Assembly: GCA_965204925.1 (NCBI GenBank)
Contig: OZ242021.1
Location: 1,612,001-1,676,000, forward strand
Length of the DNA: 64,000 bases
Direction: 5' to 3'
Source: G963663315 sp965204925
GTDB lineage: Bacteria > Pseudomonadota > Gammaproteobacteria > Arenicellales > Poriferihabitantaceae
The translations under genes and the position numbers were made by a program. Below are positions 34,601-43,029 of this stretch, in pieces. Each line of letters begins with the position of its first letter. Positions within the stretch are counted from its first letter, which is position 1. Under the pieces are notes generated by a model. It was not told the origin of the DNA. It worked only from the letters and a program-made list of their open reading frames with translations, and ran no database searches.

Positions 34601-35503
34601 ATGGAGGTCGTATGGCTTCTCATCGCTCTGCTACTGGTTTTCAGGCTGGATTCGGTTGCGGCAGAAGACTCCGAAAAGCTCCACTTTGCATTCACGGTAT
34701 CTAACGATTCCCTGGGCGACTGGCATGACCGCTGGCGCAGTTCGTCCGTCGAGATAGGCGTACTGGCCGGGGCGAACGGGCAGGGGAGGGCGCCGCCGCG
34801 GCCCGGGGAATTGCTGGAGTATCGTTTCCGGTCAGATATACTGATGCCTGCCGATATTGTCAACCCTCGCTCCGACGACCGGCGGCATGCCGGGATTCTG
34901 GCCTTTGGCCTGCACAGTTATGCGGGTATGGGCGCCGTGGATTATCGGATAGGTGGAGACCTGGTGGTCATTGGCCAGCAGACAGGACTGTATGATTTTC
35001 AGACCCGGCTTCACAAGATACTCGGATTCGATATCCCGAACCTGCCGGATTTCCAGATCAGCGACACCACGCGGCTGGACGTGAGCGCCGAGGCCGGCAG
35101 CGCCCTGCGCTCGGCAAACCGGGTGATTCGACCCTTTGCGGAGATGCGGGTTGGAACCGAGGATATGATTCGCGCAGGCGTCGACCTGATGTTCGGAGTC
35201 AACGCGGATGATCTGACCATGCGCACGGAGACCACCGGACATCGGGTGCCTTACGGGACGCTTCGTACCCCCGGATGGGGTTTCGCGGCGGGGGCTGATG
35301 TTGCCTGGGTCAATGACAGCCTCTATCTGCAGGAAAATCTTGGCTATATCCTGACCCCGGCGCGAATACGGGTGCGCGGCGGTGTCTCTTACAGGGGAAA
35401 GCGGTTTGACGTGTTCTACGGCCTGACCTGGCTTGGCAAGGAGTTCGAGGCGCAACCCGAGGGGCAGTTCGTGGGCACCCTGCAGGGTCGGTTCGAGTTC
35501 TGA
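34601..35503 (+). CDS. LpxR-like outer-membrane protein (DUF2219)
   Basis: LpxR removes the 3'-acyloxyacyl chain of lipid A in the outer membrane. The 300 residues from ATG 34601 begin with a signal peptide (MEVVWLLIALLLVFRLDSVA), then FAFTVSNDSLGDWHDRWRSS, which corresponds to the NDxF...TDR opening, and DDRRHAGILAFGLHSY, like DRPYAGWLYL of the family. A repeated-strand barrel ends at phenylalanine. The usual catalytic Asn-Asp pair is present, but other catalytic residues are less certain, so activity is unproven. GAAGGG precedes the ATG; an in-frame ATG at 34571 is an alternative. Confidence 0.6.
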   Translation: MEVVWLLIALLLVFRLDSVAAEDSEKLHFAFTVSNDSLGDWHDRWRSSSVEIGVLAGANGQGRAPPRPGELLEYRFRSDILMPADIVNPRSDDRRHAGILAFGLHSYAGMGAVDYRIGGDLVVIGQQTGLYDFQTRLHKILGFDIPNLPDFQISDTTRLDVSAEAGSALRSANRVIRPFAEMRVGTEDMIRAGVDLMFGVNADDLTMRTETTGHRVPYGTLRTPGWGFAAGADVAWVNDSLYLQENLGYILTPARIRVRGGVSYRGKRFDVFYGLTWLGKEFEAQPEGQFVGTLQGRFEF

Positions 35504-35648
35504 GCCGTATGGATCGAAAAGCAAACTTTCTGTAGCTGCGGCGGACTGATTTTTTCATTTGTCCGGGATTTATCAGTAGCTTTATTCAATATACCGGATT
35601 ATTATCGGCGGCTAAATTTTTGACCTTTTCATTCAGGAGGAATTGGCA

Positions 35649-36821
35649 ATGATTTGCTCGTTGGATACATTCAGCAACAACCGGTCTGTCATCAAAAACG
35701 GGTTGCCGGGGTTTGCGTATACCAGCGCTGAATTTCATCGGCTGGAAAACCGCACGCTGTTTTCAGGCAACTGGGTGTTTGCCGGTTTTGCCCATCAGCT
35801 CGCACAGATTGGAGACCTGCGCCCGGTTACCATTGGCGATCAACCGATCTTCATGGCGCGTAATGAGGAGGGGGAAATTGCCGCCTTTCACAATGCCTGC
35901 CGCCATCGCTGTTTGCAACTGGTCGATCAACCCGGAAATTGCGGGAAGCTGATCCGCTGCCCCTATCATTCATGGGTTTACAGTCTTCAGGGCGAACTCA
36001 GGGCAGCCCCCTGGTTTGGCGGGCGTGAGCAGAAACCTCCGCGGGATTTCTCGTTACAGTCGAACGGTCTGTTGCCGGTGCGCTGCCGAGTCTGGCATGA
36101 CTGGATCTTTGTCAATACGGATGGCCGCGCGGGGGACTTCGAAGAGTTTATACTGCCGTTGAAAAGACAACTTGGCGATCTGTCACCGCGGCAGTTCAAA
36201 CCGGCGGCGATACTGGACCTGGGTGTGGTGCATTGCAATTGGAAACTGTTGCTGGAAAATTTCATTGAGCCGTATCATGTCCAGTTCGTGCACAAGACGA
36301 CGACCAGCCAACCCCTGACCGATCACTACACGATCTCCGACCGGCATTGTCTGGGCAGCGCCTGCGATATCGAACCGGGTCACGCAGCCGATACGCAAAC
36401 CACGTTGGCGGTGAGCTCAAGGTACCTGACCCTGTTCCCGAATTTTGTGATGGGAACTTATGCCCCTGACCAGTTGGGCGTGCATTTGAATATTCCGGTC
36501 AGTGTTGATCAAACCCGGCAATTCAGGGTAATTTATTTGCACCGGGACAGCCCGGCCTCCGACGATCGAATCGAAAACCTGAAAAAATTGTGGTACAACG
36601 TACACAAGGAAGATCACGCCATGTGTGAGCGTCTGCAACTCGGGCGAAAATCGCCGGTTGCCGACAGTGGCGGCTGGCTTTCGCCTCACTGGGAAGACAG
36701 TGTATACCGATTCCAGCAACTTGTTGTCGAAGCGATACGCGCAGACGACGCGAACCCTGATAATCAAATTTGCCAGAGCCATGAATCAACTGAACACAAC
36801 AAGCCCCGACTTTCGTATTGA
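35649..36821 (+). CDS. Rieske non-heme iron oxygenase, alpha subunit
   Basis: These enzymes hydroxylate or demethylate a substrate with electrons from a reductase. The 390 residues have the Rieske cluster motif C84-R-H86 ... C104-P-Y-H107 and a catalytic domain with NWKLLLENFIEPYHVQFVH that supplies the iron-binding histidines and a bridging acid. An AGGAGG lies 7 bases before ATG 35649. No reductase gene is nearby. The layout resembles betaine or carnitine-type oxygenases as well as aromatic ones, so the substrate is open. The 3' end overlaps the glyoxalase gene by 41 bases. Confidence 0.87.
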   Translation: MICSLDTFSNNRSVIKNGLPGFAYTSAEFHRLENRTLFSGNWVFAGFAHQLAQIGDLRPVTIGDQPIFMARNEEGEIAAFHNACRHRCLQLVDQPGNCGKLIRCPYHSWVYSLQGELRAAPWFGGREQKPPRDFSLQSNGLLPVRCRVWHDWIFVNTDGRAGDFEEFILPLKRQLGDLSPRQFKPAAILDLGVVHCNWKLLLENFIEPYHVQFVHKTTTSQPLTDHYTISDRHCLGSACDIEPGHAADTQTTLAVSSRYLTLFPNFVMGTYAPDQLGVHLNIPVSVDQTRQFRVIYLHRDSPASDDRIENLKKLWYNVHKEDHAMCERLQLGRKSPVADSGGWLSPHWEDSVYRFQQLVVEAIRADDANPDNQICQSHESTEHNKPRLSY

Positions 36822-37203
36822 CCATACCATGTTACGGGTCAGTAACCTGGAGAAATCCCTGGATTTCTATGTCCGCATTCTGGGCATGAAAATCTTGCGC
36901 CAGAACGAATACCCCGAGGGGCGCTTTACCAATACTTTTGTCGGTTATCACGGAGAAGATGACGGCGCCAATCTGGAATTGACTTATAACTGGGACCAGA
37001 CTGAACCTTATCAGCGAGGGAACGCCTGGGGTCATATTGCACTCAAGGTCTCCGACGTCCACGCAGCCAGCGAGTATCTCAAGAACGAAGGCATCGAATT
37101 TACCAAGGAACCGGGGCCGATGAAAAACGGGACCCGTATTCTGGCGTTCATCAAAGATCCGGACGGTTACCCAATTGAGCTGAATGAACCCCTGCAAAAA
37201 TAA
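36781..37203 (+). CDS. gloA: Lactoylglutathione lyase (glyoxalase I)
   Basis: Glyoxalase I isomerises the hemithioacetal of methylglyoxal and glutathione. The 140 residues show FRIDHTMLRVSNLEKSLDFY, LGMKILRQNEYPEGRFTNTF, NLELTYNW, WGHIALKVSDVHAA and a final DPDGYPIELNE, including the metal ligands H, E, H and E of the nickel-type enzyme. It starts inside the last codons of the Rieske gene in another frame, so the two are translationally linked. A methylglyoxal-scavenging or side-product role is likely. Confidence 0.93.
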   Translation: MNQLNTTSPDFRIDHTMLRVSNLEKSLDFYVRILGMKILRQNEYPEGRFTNTFVGYHGEDDGANLELTYNWDQTEPYQRGNAWGHIALKVSDVHAASEYLKNEGIEFTKEPGPMKNGTRILAFIKDPDGYPIELNEPLQK

Positions 37204-37293
37204 TCGTTATTGCCCTGGTTTGCCTTGATCCAGCCATTAATCAGGGACCAGTAAGCGGACTTGATCAGAACCACTACACGAATAGAGAAAATC

Positions 37294-38718
37294 ATGAGCA
37301 ATCACTACCACGAACGCTTCGAAGACGCGCTGCCTGACCATGAGGCAGTGACCGCGAAAAAAATGGAGCTGGAGGCAGTCGGCGTCAAATATATCTTTTC
37401 CTGCTGGATCGATATATTCGGTCAACCCAAGACCAAGCCAGTGCCGATGAGCGACTTTGAATTGCTGTTTATGGGCAAAGGCCCCCAGTTTGCCGTGCAC
37501 TCGGTTTCGTTTGTGCCGGAGTTGGGGCCGGCGGATTCGGACCAGATACCCGTGCCGGATATAGATACAATCCGGATTTGCCCGTGGGACAAGACCATCG
37601 CGTGGGTATTCTCCGACCTTTGGTGGGAAGGCAAGCCGTATAACCTTTGTCCCAGACAGGCGCTGAAACGCGCCATCCGCGATGCGGCAGAGCAGGGGTA
37701 CGCCATGTACGCCGGCATCGAACCCGAATTCATCGTCATGAAATGGGACGAGAACGGGCAGCCGGTAAAAGCCTATGACGATGATCCGCAGCCGGGCAAG
37801 GGGTTGCGTTCGCGGCGTCAGGCGTTTGGCTATGATGTCGAATACGCCCTGAATTCGATGGGATTTCTCGGTGAAATGATCGACATTATCGAACATCTCG
37901 GATGGAATCTCCATGATGTGGTAACCGAGGGCGCCTATTCCCAGTTCGAGCTGGATTTTCATTATACCGATGTACTCGACATGGCCGACCGCATGGTTTT
38001 TTTGCGCGTATTGCTGAAGGAGATCGCCAAAAAACACGGGAATTTCGTCACTTACATGCCGAAACCCACGACCGGCGACTGGCGCTCGGGAGCCCACATG
38101 AATACCTCGATTCAGCGAACCGATAATCCCGGCGTAAATCTGTACGAGGCGGAAAACGGGCAATGGAGCGAATTTGCGTTGCATTCGGTGGGCGGAATTC
38201 TCAAACACGGCGGGGCCATCACGGCTGTGGCCTGTTGTACGGTCAATTCCTATAACGGACTGGTACCCAGGGTGGGAGGATTCGAGGGCGGCACCTATAC
38301 CTGGGCGCCCACGCACATGGCTTACGGGAAAAACAACCGTTCCGCCATGTTGCGGCTGCCGCAAAGCCGGTTTGCCATAGAAAACCGCGCTGCCGATATG
38401 TGCATGAATCCCTACCTTGGCCTGGGCATGACGCTGGCGGCATCCATTGACGGCATTGTTAACAGAATTGAGCCCGGGGCGTCTCTTGATGAGGATTTGT
38501 ACGTCATGGACGATCAGGAAAAACAACGACGCAACCTGACGCCGTTACCGCGTAATCTGCTGGAGGCGACCGAAATGCTGTCCGCCAGCGAACTGGCGAA
38601 AAATGTAATGGGGTCAGTCATGCTGAACTCGTTCGTACAATACAAGATAGATGAATGGGAGCGCTATCACCAAACGGTGACCGACTGGGAGGTAAACGAA
38701 TATTTGCGCCTCTACTGA
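37294..38718 (+). CDS. glnT: Type III glutamine synthetase-like (GlnT / gamma-glutamylmethylamide synthetase group)
   Basis: The family joins glutamate to ammonia, methylamine or another amine using ATP. From ATG 37294 the protein has 474 residues, with YAGIEPEFIVMKW (metal-binding E), VVTEGAYSQFELDFHY, KPTTGDWRSGAHMNTS (histidine and glycine loop), RVGGFEGGTYTWAPTHMAYG then NNRSAMLRLPQ, and RAADMCMNPYL. These match the GlnT/GMAS group more than GlnA, and the C-terminal tyrosine adenylylation loop of GlnA is absent. Being next to allantoin genes suggests it captures released ammonia or a small amine. Confidence 0.85.
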   Translation: MSNHYHERFEDALPDHEAVTAKKMELEAVGVKYIFSCWIDIFGQPKTKPVPMSDFELLFMGKGPQFAVHSVSFVPELGPADSDQIPVPDIDTIRICPWDKTIAWVFSDLWWEGKPYNLCPRQALKRAIRDAAEQGYAMYAGIEPEFIVMKWDENGQPVKAYDDDPQPGKGLRSRRQAFGYDVEYALNSMGFLGEMIDIIEHLGWNLHDVVTEGAYSQFELDFHYTDVLDMADRMVFLRVLLKEIAKKHGNFVTYMPKPTTGDWRSGAHMNTSIQRTDNPGVNLYEAENGQWSEFALHSVGGILKHGGAITAVACCTVNSYNGLVPRVGGFEGGTYTWAPTHMAYGKNNRSAMLRLPQSRFAIENRAADMCMNPYLGLGMTLAASIDGIVNRIEPGASLDEDLYVMDDQEKQRRNLTPLPRNLLEATEMLSASELAKNVMGSVMLNSFVQYKIDEWERYHQTVTDWEVNEYLRLY

Positions 38719-38805
38719 ACCCGCGCTCACCGGTCGGGAAAGCGCGAGAGGTGTCCACCGCGCCGGAATGCCGGGACGCCGGATAAGCGGGTCAGGAAAC
38801 CGGCA

Positions 38806-39723
38806 ATGACAACTGTCTACCCGCGCGACATGGTCGGCTACGGGGAGCGCCCTCCCCATCCTCGCTGGCCCGAAAATGCCCGGGTCGCGGTGCAGTTCGT
38901 GATCAATTATGAAGAGGGGGGCGAAAACAGTATCTTGCACGGTGACGCCGCCTCGGAAGCCTTTCTTTCCGAGATCTCCGGCGCCCGGCCATATCCGGGC
39001 GTTCGTCACGCCAACATGGAATCCATCTACGAGTTCGGTTCCCGCGCCGGATTCTGGCGTCTGCATCGTCTGTTCACCGCTCGCCACATTCCGGTTACTG
39101 TGTTCGGCGTAGCCATGGCCCTGGAGCGTAATCCACAAGCCGTAGAGGCCATGTTGACGGCCGGATGGGAAATCGCCAGCCACGGATGGCGCTGGATCGA
39201 CTATCAGTTCATGCCAGCAGACGAAGAAGAGCGCCACCTCGAACGCGCTGTCGAGATACATACCCGCTCGACCGGCCAGGCGCCGGCAGGCTTTTATCTT
39301 GGACGCACCAGTCCCGATACCCATCGCATTGTCGCCGGACACGGGGGGTTTGTCTACAGCTCCGACAGCTATGCCGACGAGTTGCCGTACTGGATTGTTG
39401 ATTATGCAAATCCGTTACTGATTGTGCCCTATACTCTGGATGCCAATGACATGCGTTTCGCTGCGACTCCGGGGTTCAACAGCGGAGACCAGTTTTTCAC
39501 TTACCTGAAAGACACGTTCGACTTTTTGTATGCTGAAGGCGAAACGGAGCCAAAAATGATGTCCGTGGGCCTGCATTGCCGTATTGTCGGGCGTCCCGGG
39601 CGCGCCGCGGCGCTGGCGAGATTTCTCGACCATGTGCAGGGTCATGCGCATGTCTGGCTGGCCCGGCGCATCGATATCGCGAAACACTGGATGCGACACT
39701 TCCCCTGTTCCGGCTACTCATGA
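38806..39723 (+). CDS. puuE: Allantoinase of the polysaccharide-deacetylase (PuuE) family
   Basis: PuuE hydrolyses allantoin to allantoate. The 305 residues show the allantoinase-type opening YPRDMVGYGERPPHPRWPEN, FVINYEEGGENSILHGDAAS, EFGSRAGFWRLHRLF, the WEIASHGWRWIDYQFM stretch with its histidine, and FYLGRTSPDTHRI. This layout is specific to PuuE and differs from the metal-dependent amidohydrolase AllB. It is followed with ATGA overlap by allantoicase, so product flows directly down the pathway. The start is a good ATG; no strong Shine-Dalgarno is visible. Confidence 0.92.
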   Translation: MTTVYPRDMVGYGERPPHPRWPENARVAVQFVINYEEGGENSILHGDAASEAFLSEISGARPYPGVRHANMESIYEFGSRAGFWRLHRLFTARHIPVTVFGVAMALERNPQAVEAMLTAGWEIASHGWRWIDYQFMPADEEERHLERAVEIHTRSTGQAPAGFYLGRTSPDTHRIVAGHGGFVYSSDSYADELPYWIVDYANPLLIVPYTLDANDMRFAATPGFNSGDQFFTYLKDTFDFLYAEGETEPKMMSVGLHCRIVGRPGRAAALARFLDHVQGHAHVWLARRIDIAKHWMRHFPCSGYS

Positions 39724-40721
39724 CCGACCGGGAAACGAATTTTGCCCGGACATGGGTCAATCTCGCTTCTGCCCGGCTGGGGGCCGTCGCAGTGGCTTGC
39801 AGCGACGATTTCTTCGCGCCCATGCGCCGCATGCTGAAAGACAAGCCGCCGGCATGGAAGGAAGGCAAGTATATTGATACCGGCAAATGGATGGACGGAT
39901 GGGAATCACGGCGCAAACGCGGACCGGGCAACGACTGGTGCATCGTTCGTCTGGCGCGCCCCGGCGTCATTCACGGTATCGAGATCGACACCACATTTTT
40001 CACCGGCAATTACGCTCCCGCCGCAGCGGTGGAGGGGTGCTATCATGAACATGGAGATCCCGGCGACAATGCTTCATGGGTAGAAGCGCTGCCCCGGCAT
40101 CAGCTACAGGGTGATTGCGAGTGCGCTTTCGGGATTGACTGCGAGGAAGTCTTTACCCATGTCCGCATAACCATCTACCCGGACGGCGGCATCGCCCGAT
40201 TGCGGGTGTATGGCGAGCCGAGGCCGGACTGGGCGGCGTTAGGCCGGGCCGGACTGGTGGATCTGGCAGCGGCGCTGAATGGCGGTGTGGCGCTGGCATG
40301 TAATGACCAGCATTACGGCGACATTCGTAATCTGCTGGCTCCGGGGCGAGGGAAAAACATGGGCGACGGCTGGGAAACCCGCCGGCGCCGCGAGCCGGGA
40401 CATGACTGGGTTATCATCGCCCTCGCCCGTCCGGGTATTATCCGGCGGATCGAGGTTGATACCGCCCACTTCAAGGGGAACTATCCGGATCGCTGTGAAA
40501 TCCGCGGCGCTGCCAGCAGCGCCGCCCCGGTACAGGATCTGTTGCAGCAGAGCGAGGATTGGCCGCTCCTGCTGCCGCAATCGTCGTTGCAGGCTGACCA
40601 TGTGCATCACTTCGAAGATACGGTGGCGGCCATCGGCCTCGTTTCACACGTACGCCTGAACATTTTCCCGGACGGTGGAATCAGCCGTCTGCGGCTCTTC
40701 GGCGCTATAGAGACAATATGA
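39720..40721 (+). CDS. alc: Allantoicase
   Basis: Allantoicase cleaves allantoate to urea and ureidoglycolate. The 333-residue protein from ATG 39720 has two similar halves: LGAVAVACSDDFFAPMRRML / VALACNDQHYGDIRNLLAPG, then DGWESRRKRGPGNDWCIVRL / DGWETRRRREPGHDWVIIAL, and FTHVRITIYPDGGIARLRVYG / VSHVRLNIFPDGGISRLRLFG. This internal duplication is the family signature. It overlaps puuE and allA by ATGA at both ends, so the three form one translational unit. Confidence 0.95.
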   Translation: MTDRETNFARTWVNLASARLGAVAVACSDDFFAPMRRMLKDKPPAWKEGKYIDTGKWMDGWESRRKRGPGNDWCIVRLARPGVIHGIEIDTTFFTGNYAPAAAVEGCYHEHGDPGDNASWVEALPRHQLQGDCECAFGIDCEEVFTHVRITIYPDGGIARLRVYGEPRPDWAALGRAGLVDLAAALNGGVALACNDQHYGDIRNLLAPGRGKNMGDGWETRRRREPGHDWVIIALARPGIIRRIEVDTAHFKGNYPDRCEIRGAASSAAPVQDLLQQSEDWPLLLPQSSLQADHVHHFEDTVAAIGLVSHVRLNIFPDGGISRLRLFGAIETI

Positions 40722-41221
40722 GAATCCTGCAGCCGGTACCGCTGACGCGCAACGCTTTCTCCGGGTTCGGCGAAGTGGTAGAGCTGGAAGGCGCCAGACA
40801 GATTGCCATCAACCGCGGGCTGACCACGCGCTTCCATGATCTCTGCACGATTGACTGCAATACCGCAGGCGGGCGTCCTGCCGTCAATGTGTTTCGTACC
40901 AGCCCGCTACCGCTGCCGCACAAGGTGGAGGTCATGGAACGACATCCGCTCGGCACCCAGGCATTCCTGCCCCTGAGCCGGGACCCGTTCCTCATACTGG
41001 TGGCGCCGCCGGGCGACAGCGTATCCGCCGATGATCTGGTTCTGTACCAAACCAACGGCCAACAGGGAGTCAATCTTTTTCGCAATACCTGGCATCATTT
41101 CCAGATTGTCACCGGGCGCAGGCGCGACTTTATCGTGGTGGACCGAGCCGGCCCCGGGGAAAACATGGAGGAACAGCCGGTGCGCGGGGATGCGATGATC
41201 CGGCATGACGATAGCATGTAA
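40718..41221 (+). CDS. allA: Ureidoglycolate lyase
   Basis: AllA splits ureidoglycolate into glyoxylate and urea. The 167 residues include FSGFGEVVEL, RQIAINRGLTTRFHDLCTID, VEVMERHPLGTQAFLPL and the C-terminal GVNLFRNTWHHFQIV, all typical of the family. It overlaps alc by ATGA and completes the route from allantoin to glyoxylate plus two urea. No urease gene is in the window. A promoter for the next operon lies 69 bases downstream. Confidence 0.93.
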   Translation: MRILQPVPLTRNAFSGFGEVVELEGARQIAINRGLTTRFHDLCTIDCNTAGGRPAVNVFRTSPLPLPHKVEVMERHPLGTQAFLPLSRDPFLILVAPPGDSVSADDLVLYQTNGQQGVNLFRNTWHHFQIVTGRRRDFIVVDRAGPGENMEEQPVRGDAMIRHDDSM

Positions 41222-41289
41222 CGATTCCTGCATATACCCCTGTTCCAGCGTCCGGCTTTTGAGGAACCTTGCGCGGGGCAAGATTTCGG

Positions 41290-41318
41290 TTGACAGCAAT
41301 ACGCCAGCCCATTATTCT
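41290..41318 (+). promoter_or_regulatory. Near-consensus sigma-70 promoter of the Liv-type transporter operon
   Basis: TTGACA (41290-41295) and TATTCT (41313-41318) are separated by 17 bases, almost the consensus. It lies 82 bases before the original start codon at 41401 and now drives IS copy 2 first. Confidence 0.65.
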
Positions 41319-41387
41319 TGCCTGCCGTGGCTGTTATGCTTGTAATATCAGGCCATAACGATAGTACCATACACAAGTCTATTATTT

Positions 41388-41439
41388 AAGGAGACAGAAA
41401 ATGAATCAGCAATTCCCGCTAAATCCGGGAAGCCAGTAA
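41388..41439 (+). promoter_or_regulatory. Orphaned Shine-Dalgarno and start codon of the binding-protein gene
   Basis: AAGGAG at 41388-41393 is 7 bases before ATG 41401. After two codons the IS begins, and the frame reads only MNQQFPLNPGSQ before a TAA at 41437. This is the native translation start of the gene that now resumes at 43024. Confidence 0.8.
41398..41406. repeat. 9-bp target-site duplication, left copy
   Basis: AAAATGAAT immediately left of IS copy 2; the same nine bases follow the right end at 43021-43029. It contains the start codon of the interrupted gene. Confidence 0.92.
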
Positions 41440-43020
41440 ATTCGGGGGTTTCAGGGGGTTATTAGACAATCTTTTCGCAGATTTTTCATGGAAAAGCGGT
41501 AGAATAAGGGCCGTTTCTTCATAGTCGGAGGATACCATGCCCAGGACCCTGTTTCGCAAGACCCTCAGCGCGCCGGGCCTCCTGCGGCTGGTGCGTGGGG
41601 ATTTCGATCGCATCGAAGACCCCGTAGCAAGCCGTGGCCTGGGTCTGACGGACTGCCTGATGTCGGCTTTGGCGATGTTCAGCCTGAAGTACCCGTCGCT
41701 GCTGAGCTTTGAAAAGGATGCGCGCGACGAGGACCGTATCCGGTCGAACCTCAAAAACCTGTACGGGGTGGTTCGCGCGCCATCGGATACGGCCATGCGT
41801 GAGCGTCTGGATCTGGTAGACCCGCGCTCGCTCCGCCGTGTTTTCAAGAGCGTGTTTGCCGCTTTGCAACGGGGCAAGGGTTTGGAGGGTTTCACCTGGT
41901 TGGGTCACCATCTGCTGTCGGTAGACGGCACCGGGTATTTCTCATCGAAGAAGGTGCATTGTGAGCGCTGCTGCGAGAAGCATCACCGCGATGGCAGCAC
42001 GACCTGGTACCACCAGATGCTGGCGGCGGTGCTGGTTCACCCGCAACACCGGGAGGTATTTCCGCTCGCCCCGGAGCCGCTCCTGCGGGCAGACGGGTCG
42101 CGCAAGAACGATTGCGAACGCAATGCCGCCAGGCGGCTGTTGCGGGACGCGCGACGGGAGCATCGGCGCCTGAAGTTGCTGGTGGTGGAAGATGCGCTGG
42201 CCTCGAACGGCCCGCACATCCGGCTGCTGGAGGAACTGGATATGCGATATGTGCTGGGGGTGAAGCCGGGAGATCATGGGGAACTGTTCCACTGGGTGGG
42301 CGTCACGGCGGCGACCCGTAGCGTGGAGATGGAGAAGGACGGCGCCCGCTTCCGCTTCCGATTCCTGAACGGCGTGCCGTTGAATGACGCGAATTTCGAT
42401 TTGGAGGTGAACTTCCTGGAATGCCAGGAGACCCGCGCGGACGGTCGGATACTGCATTTCTCCTGGGTCACGGACCTGGAAGTCACGGAATCCAACGCAT
42501 ACGAACTGATGCGGGCGGGACGTGCTCGCTGGCGCATCGAGAATGAAACATTCAATACCCTGAAGAACCAAGGCTACGGCTTTGAACACAATTTCGGTCA
42601 CGGCCGGCAACATCTGGCGACGGTGTTCGCCCACCTGATGATGTTGGCGTTCCTCATGGATCAGGTGCAGCAACGGCGCTGCTCGCTGTTCCGCGCCGCG
42701 CGCGCCAAGGCGGGCAGTTTGAGGTCCCTGTGGGAGCGGCTGCGCGGGCTGTTCTCGGGATTCCACGTTGCGGACTGGGAGACGCTGTACCGGGGTATCG
42801 CGTTCGGGCACCGCAAGCCTGATCTGGTTCCCTTCGACACATCCTGACCCGGTGCCGTGACCGAGTGTGTGAAAGGCCGGTTCTTCAGGAAAACCCATGG
42901 CCAACCGCCGATCCGGCAATCCGCCGGAGGGGTGGCCTTGTCCGCATACCCTTAACGCCTGCGTTTGCATCCGAAAATCCCGCCGAATCCATGTGGGGAT
43001 GTCCTTAGCGGGAATTGCTG
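41407..43020 (+). mobile_element. Insertion sequence, copy 2 (1,614 bp, IS4-like/ISNCY)
   Basis: The 16-bp terminal inverted repeats are perfect (CAGCAATTCCCGCTAA at left, its complement at right) and flanked by a 9-bp target duplication. Length and sequence match copy 1. The transposase reads in the same direction as the downstream transporter operon, so transcription from the upstream promoter at 41290 could pass through. Nine-bp duplications fit the IS4 group, but the family name is from memory. Confidence 0.95.
41537..42847 (+). CDS. Transposase of IS copy 2
   Basis: It is a complete 436-residue DDE transposase with the same motifs as copy 1 (D130, D219, E335/E337 region and the HCERCCEKHH cysteines). 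A GGAGG lies 6 bases before ATG 41537. The IS has intact ends and a matching target duplication, so this copy is likely still able to move. Confidence 0.93.
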   Translation: MPRTLFRKTLSAPGLLRLVRGDFDRIEDPVASRGLGLTDCLMSALAMFSLKYPSLLSFEKDARDEDRIRSNLKNLYGVVRAPSDTAMRERLDLVDPRSLRRVFKSVFAALQRGKGLEGFTWLGHHLLSVDGTGYFSSKKVHCERCCEKHHRDGSTTWYHQMLAAVLVHPQHREVFPLAPEPLLRADGSRKNDCERNAARRLLRDARREHRRLKLLVVEDALASNGPHIRLLEELDMRYVLGVKPGDHGELFHWVGVTAATRSVEMEKDGARFRFRFLNGVPLNDANFDLEVNFLECQETRADGRILHFSWVTDLEVTESNAYELMRAGRARWRIENETFNTLKNQGYGFEHNFGHGRQHLATVFAHLMMLAFLMDQVQQRRCSLFRAARAKAGSLRSLWERLRGLFSGFHVADWETLYRGIAFGHRKPDLVPFDTS

Positions 43021-43029
43021 AAAATGAAT
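43021..43029. repeat. 9-bp target-site duplication, right copy
   Basis: AAAATGAAT directly after IS copy 2, matching 41398-41406 and carrying the ATG at 43024 that now starts the binding-protein gene. Confidence 0.92.

Noticed and set aside
41257..41282. A terminator after allA.
   Set aside because: Only a five-base stem was seen and there is no T-run.
26807..43020. The two IS copies as a composite transposon carrying 28.4-41.4 kb.
   Set aside because: Copy 2 has its own 9-bp duplication and copy 1 none, and the outer flanks do not match each other, so the segment did not move as a unit. The genes between include fusA and a metabolic cluster.
26807..43020. An inversion between the two inverted IS copies.
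   Set aside because: That would swap flanks and destroy copy 2's matching target duplication, which is intact.
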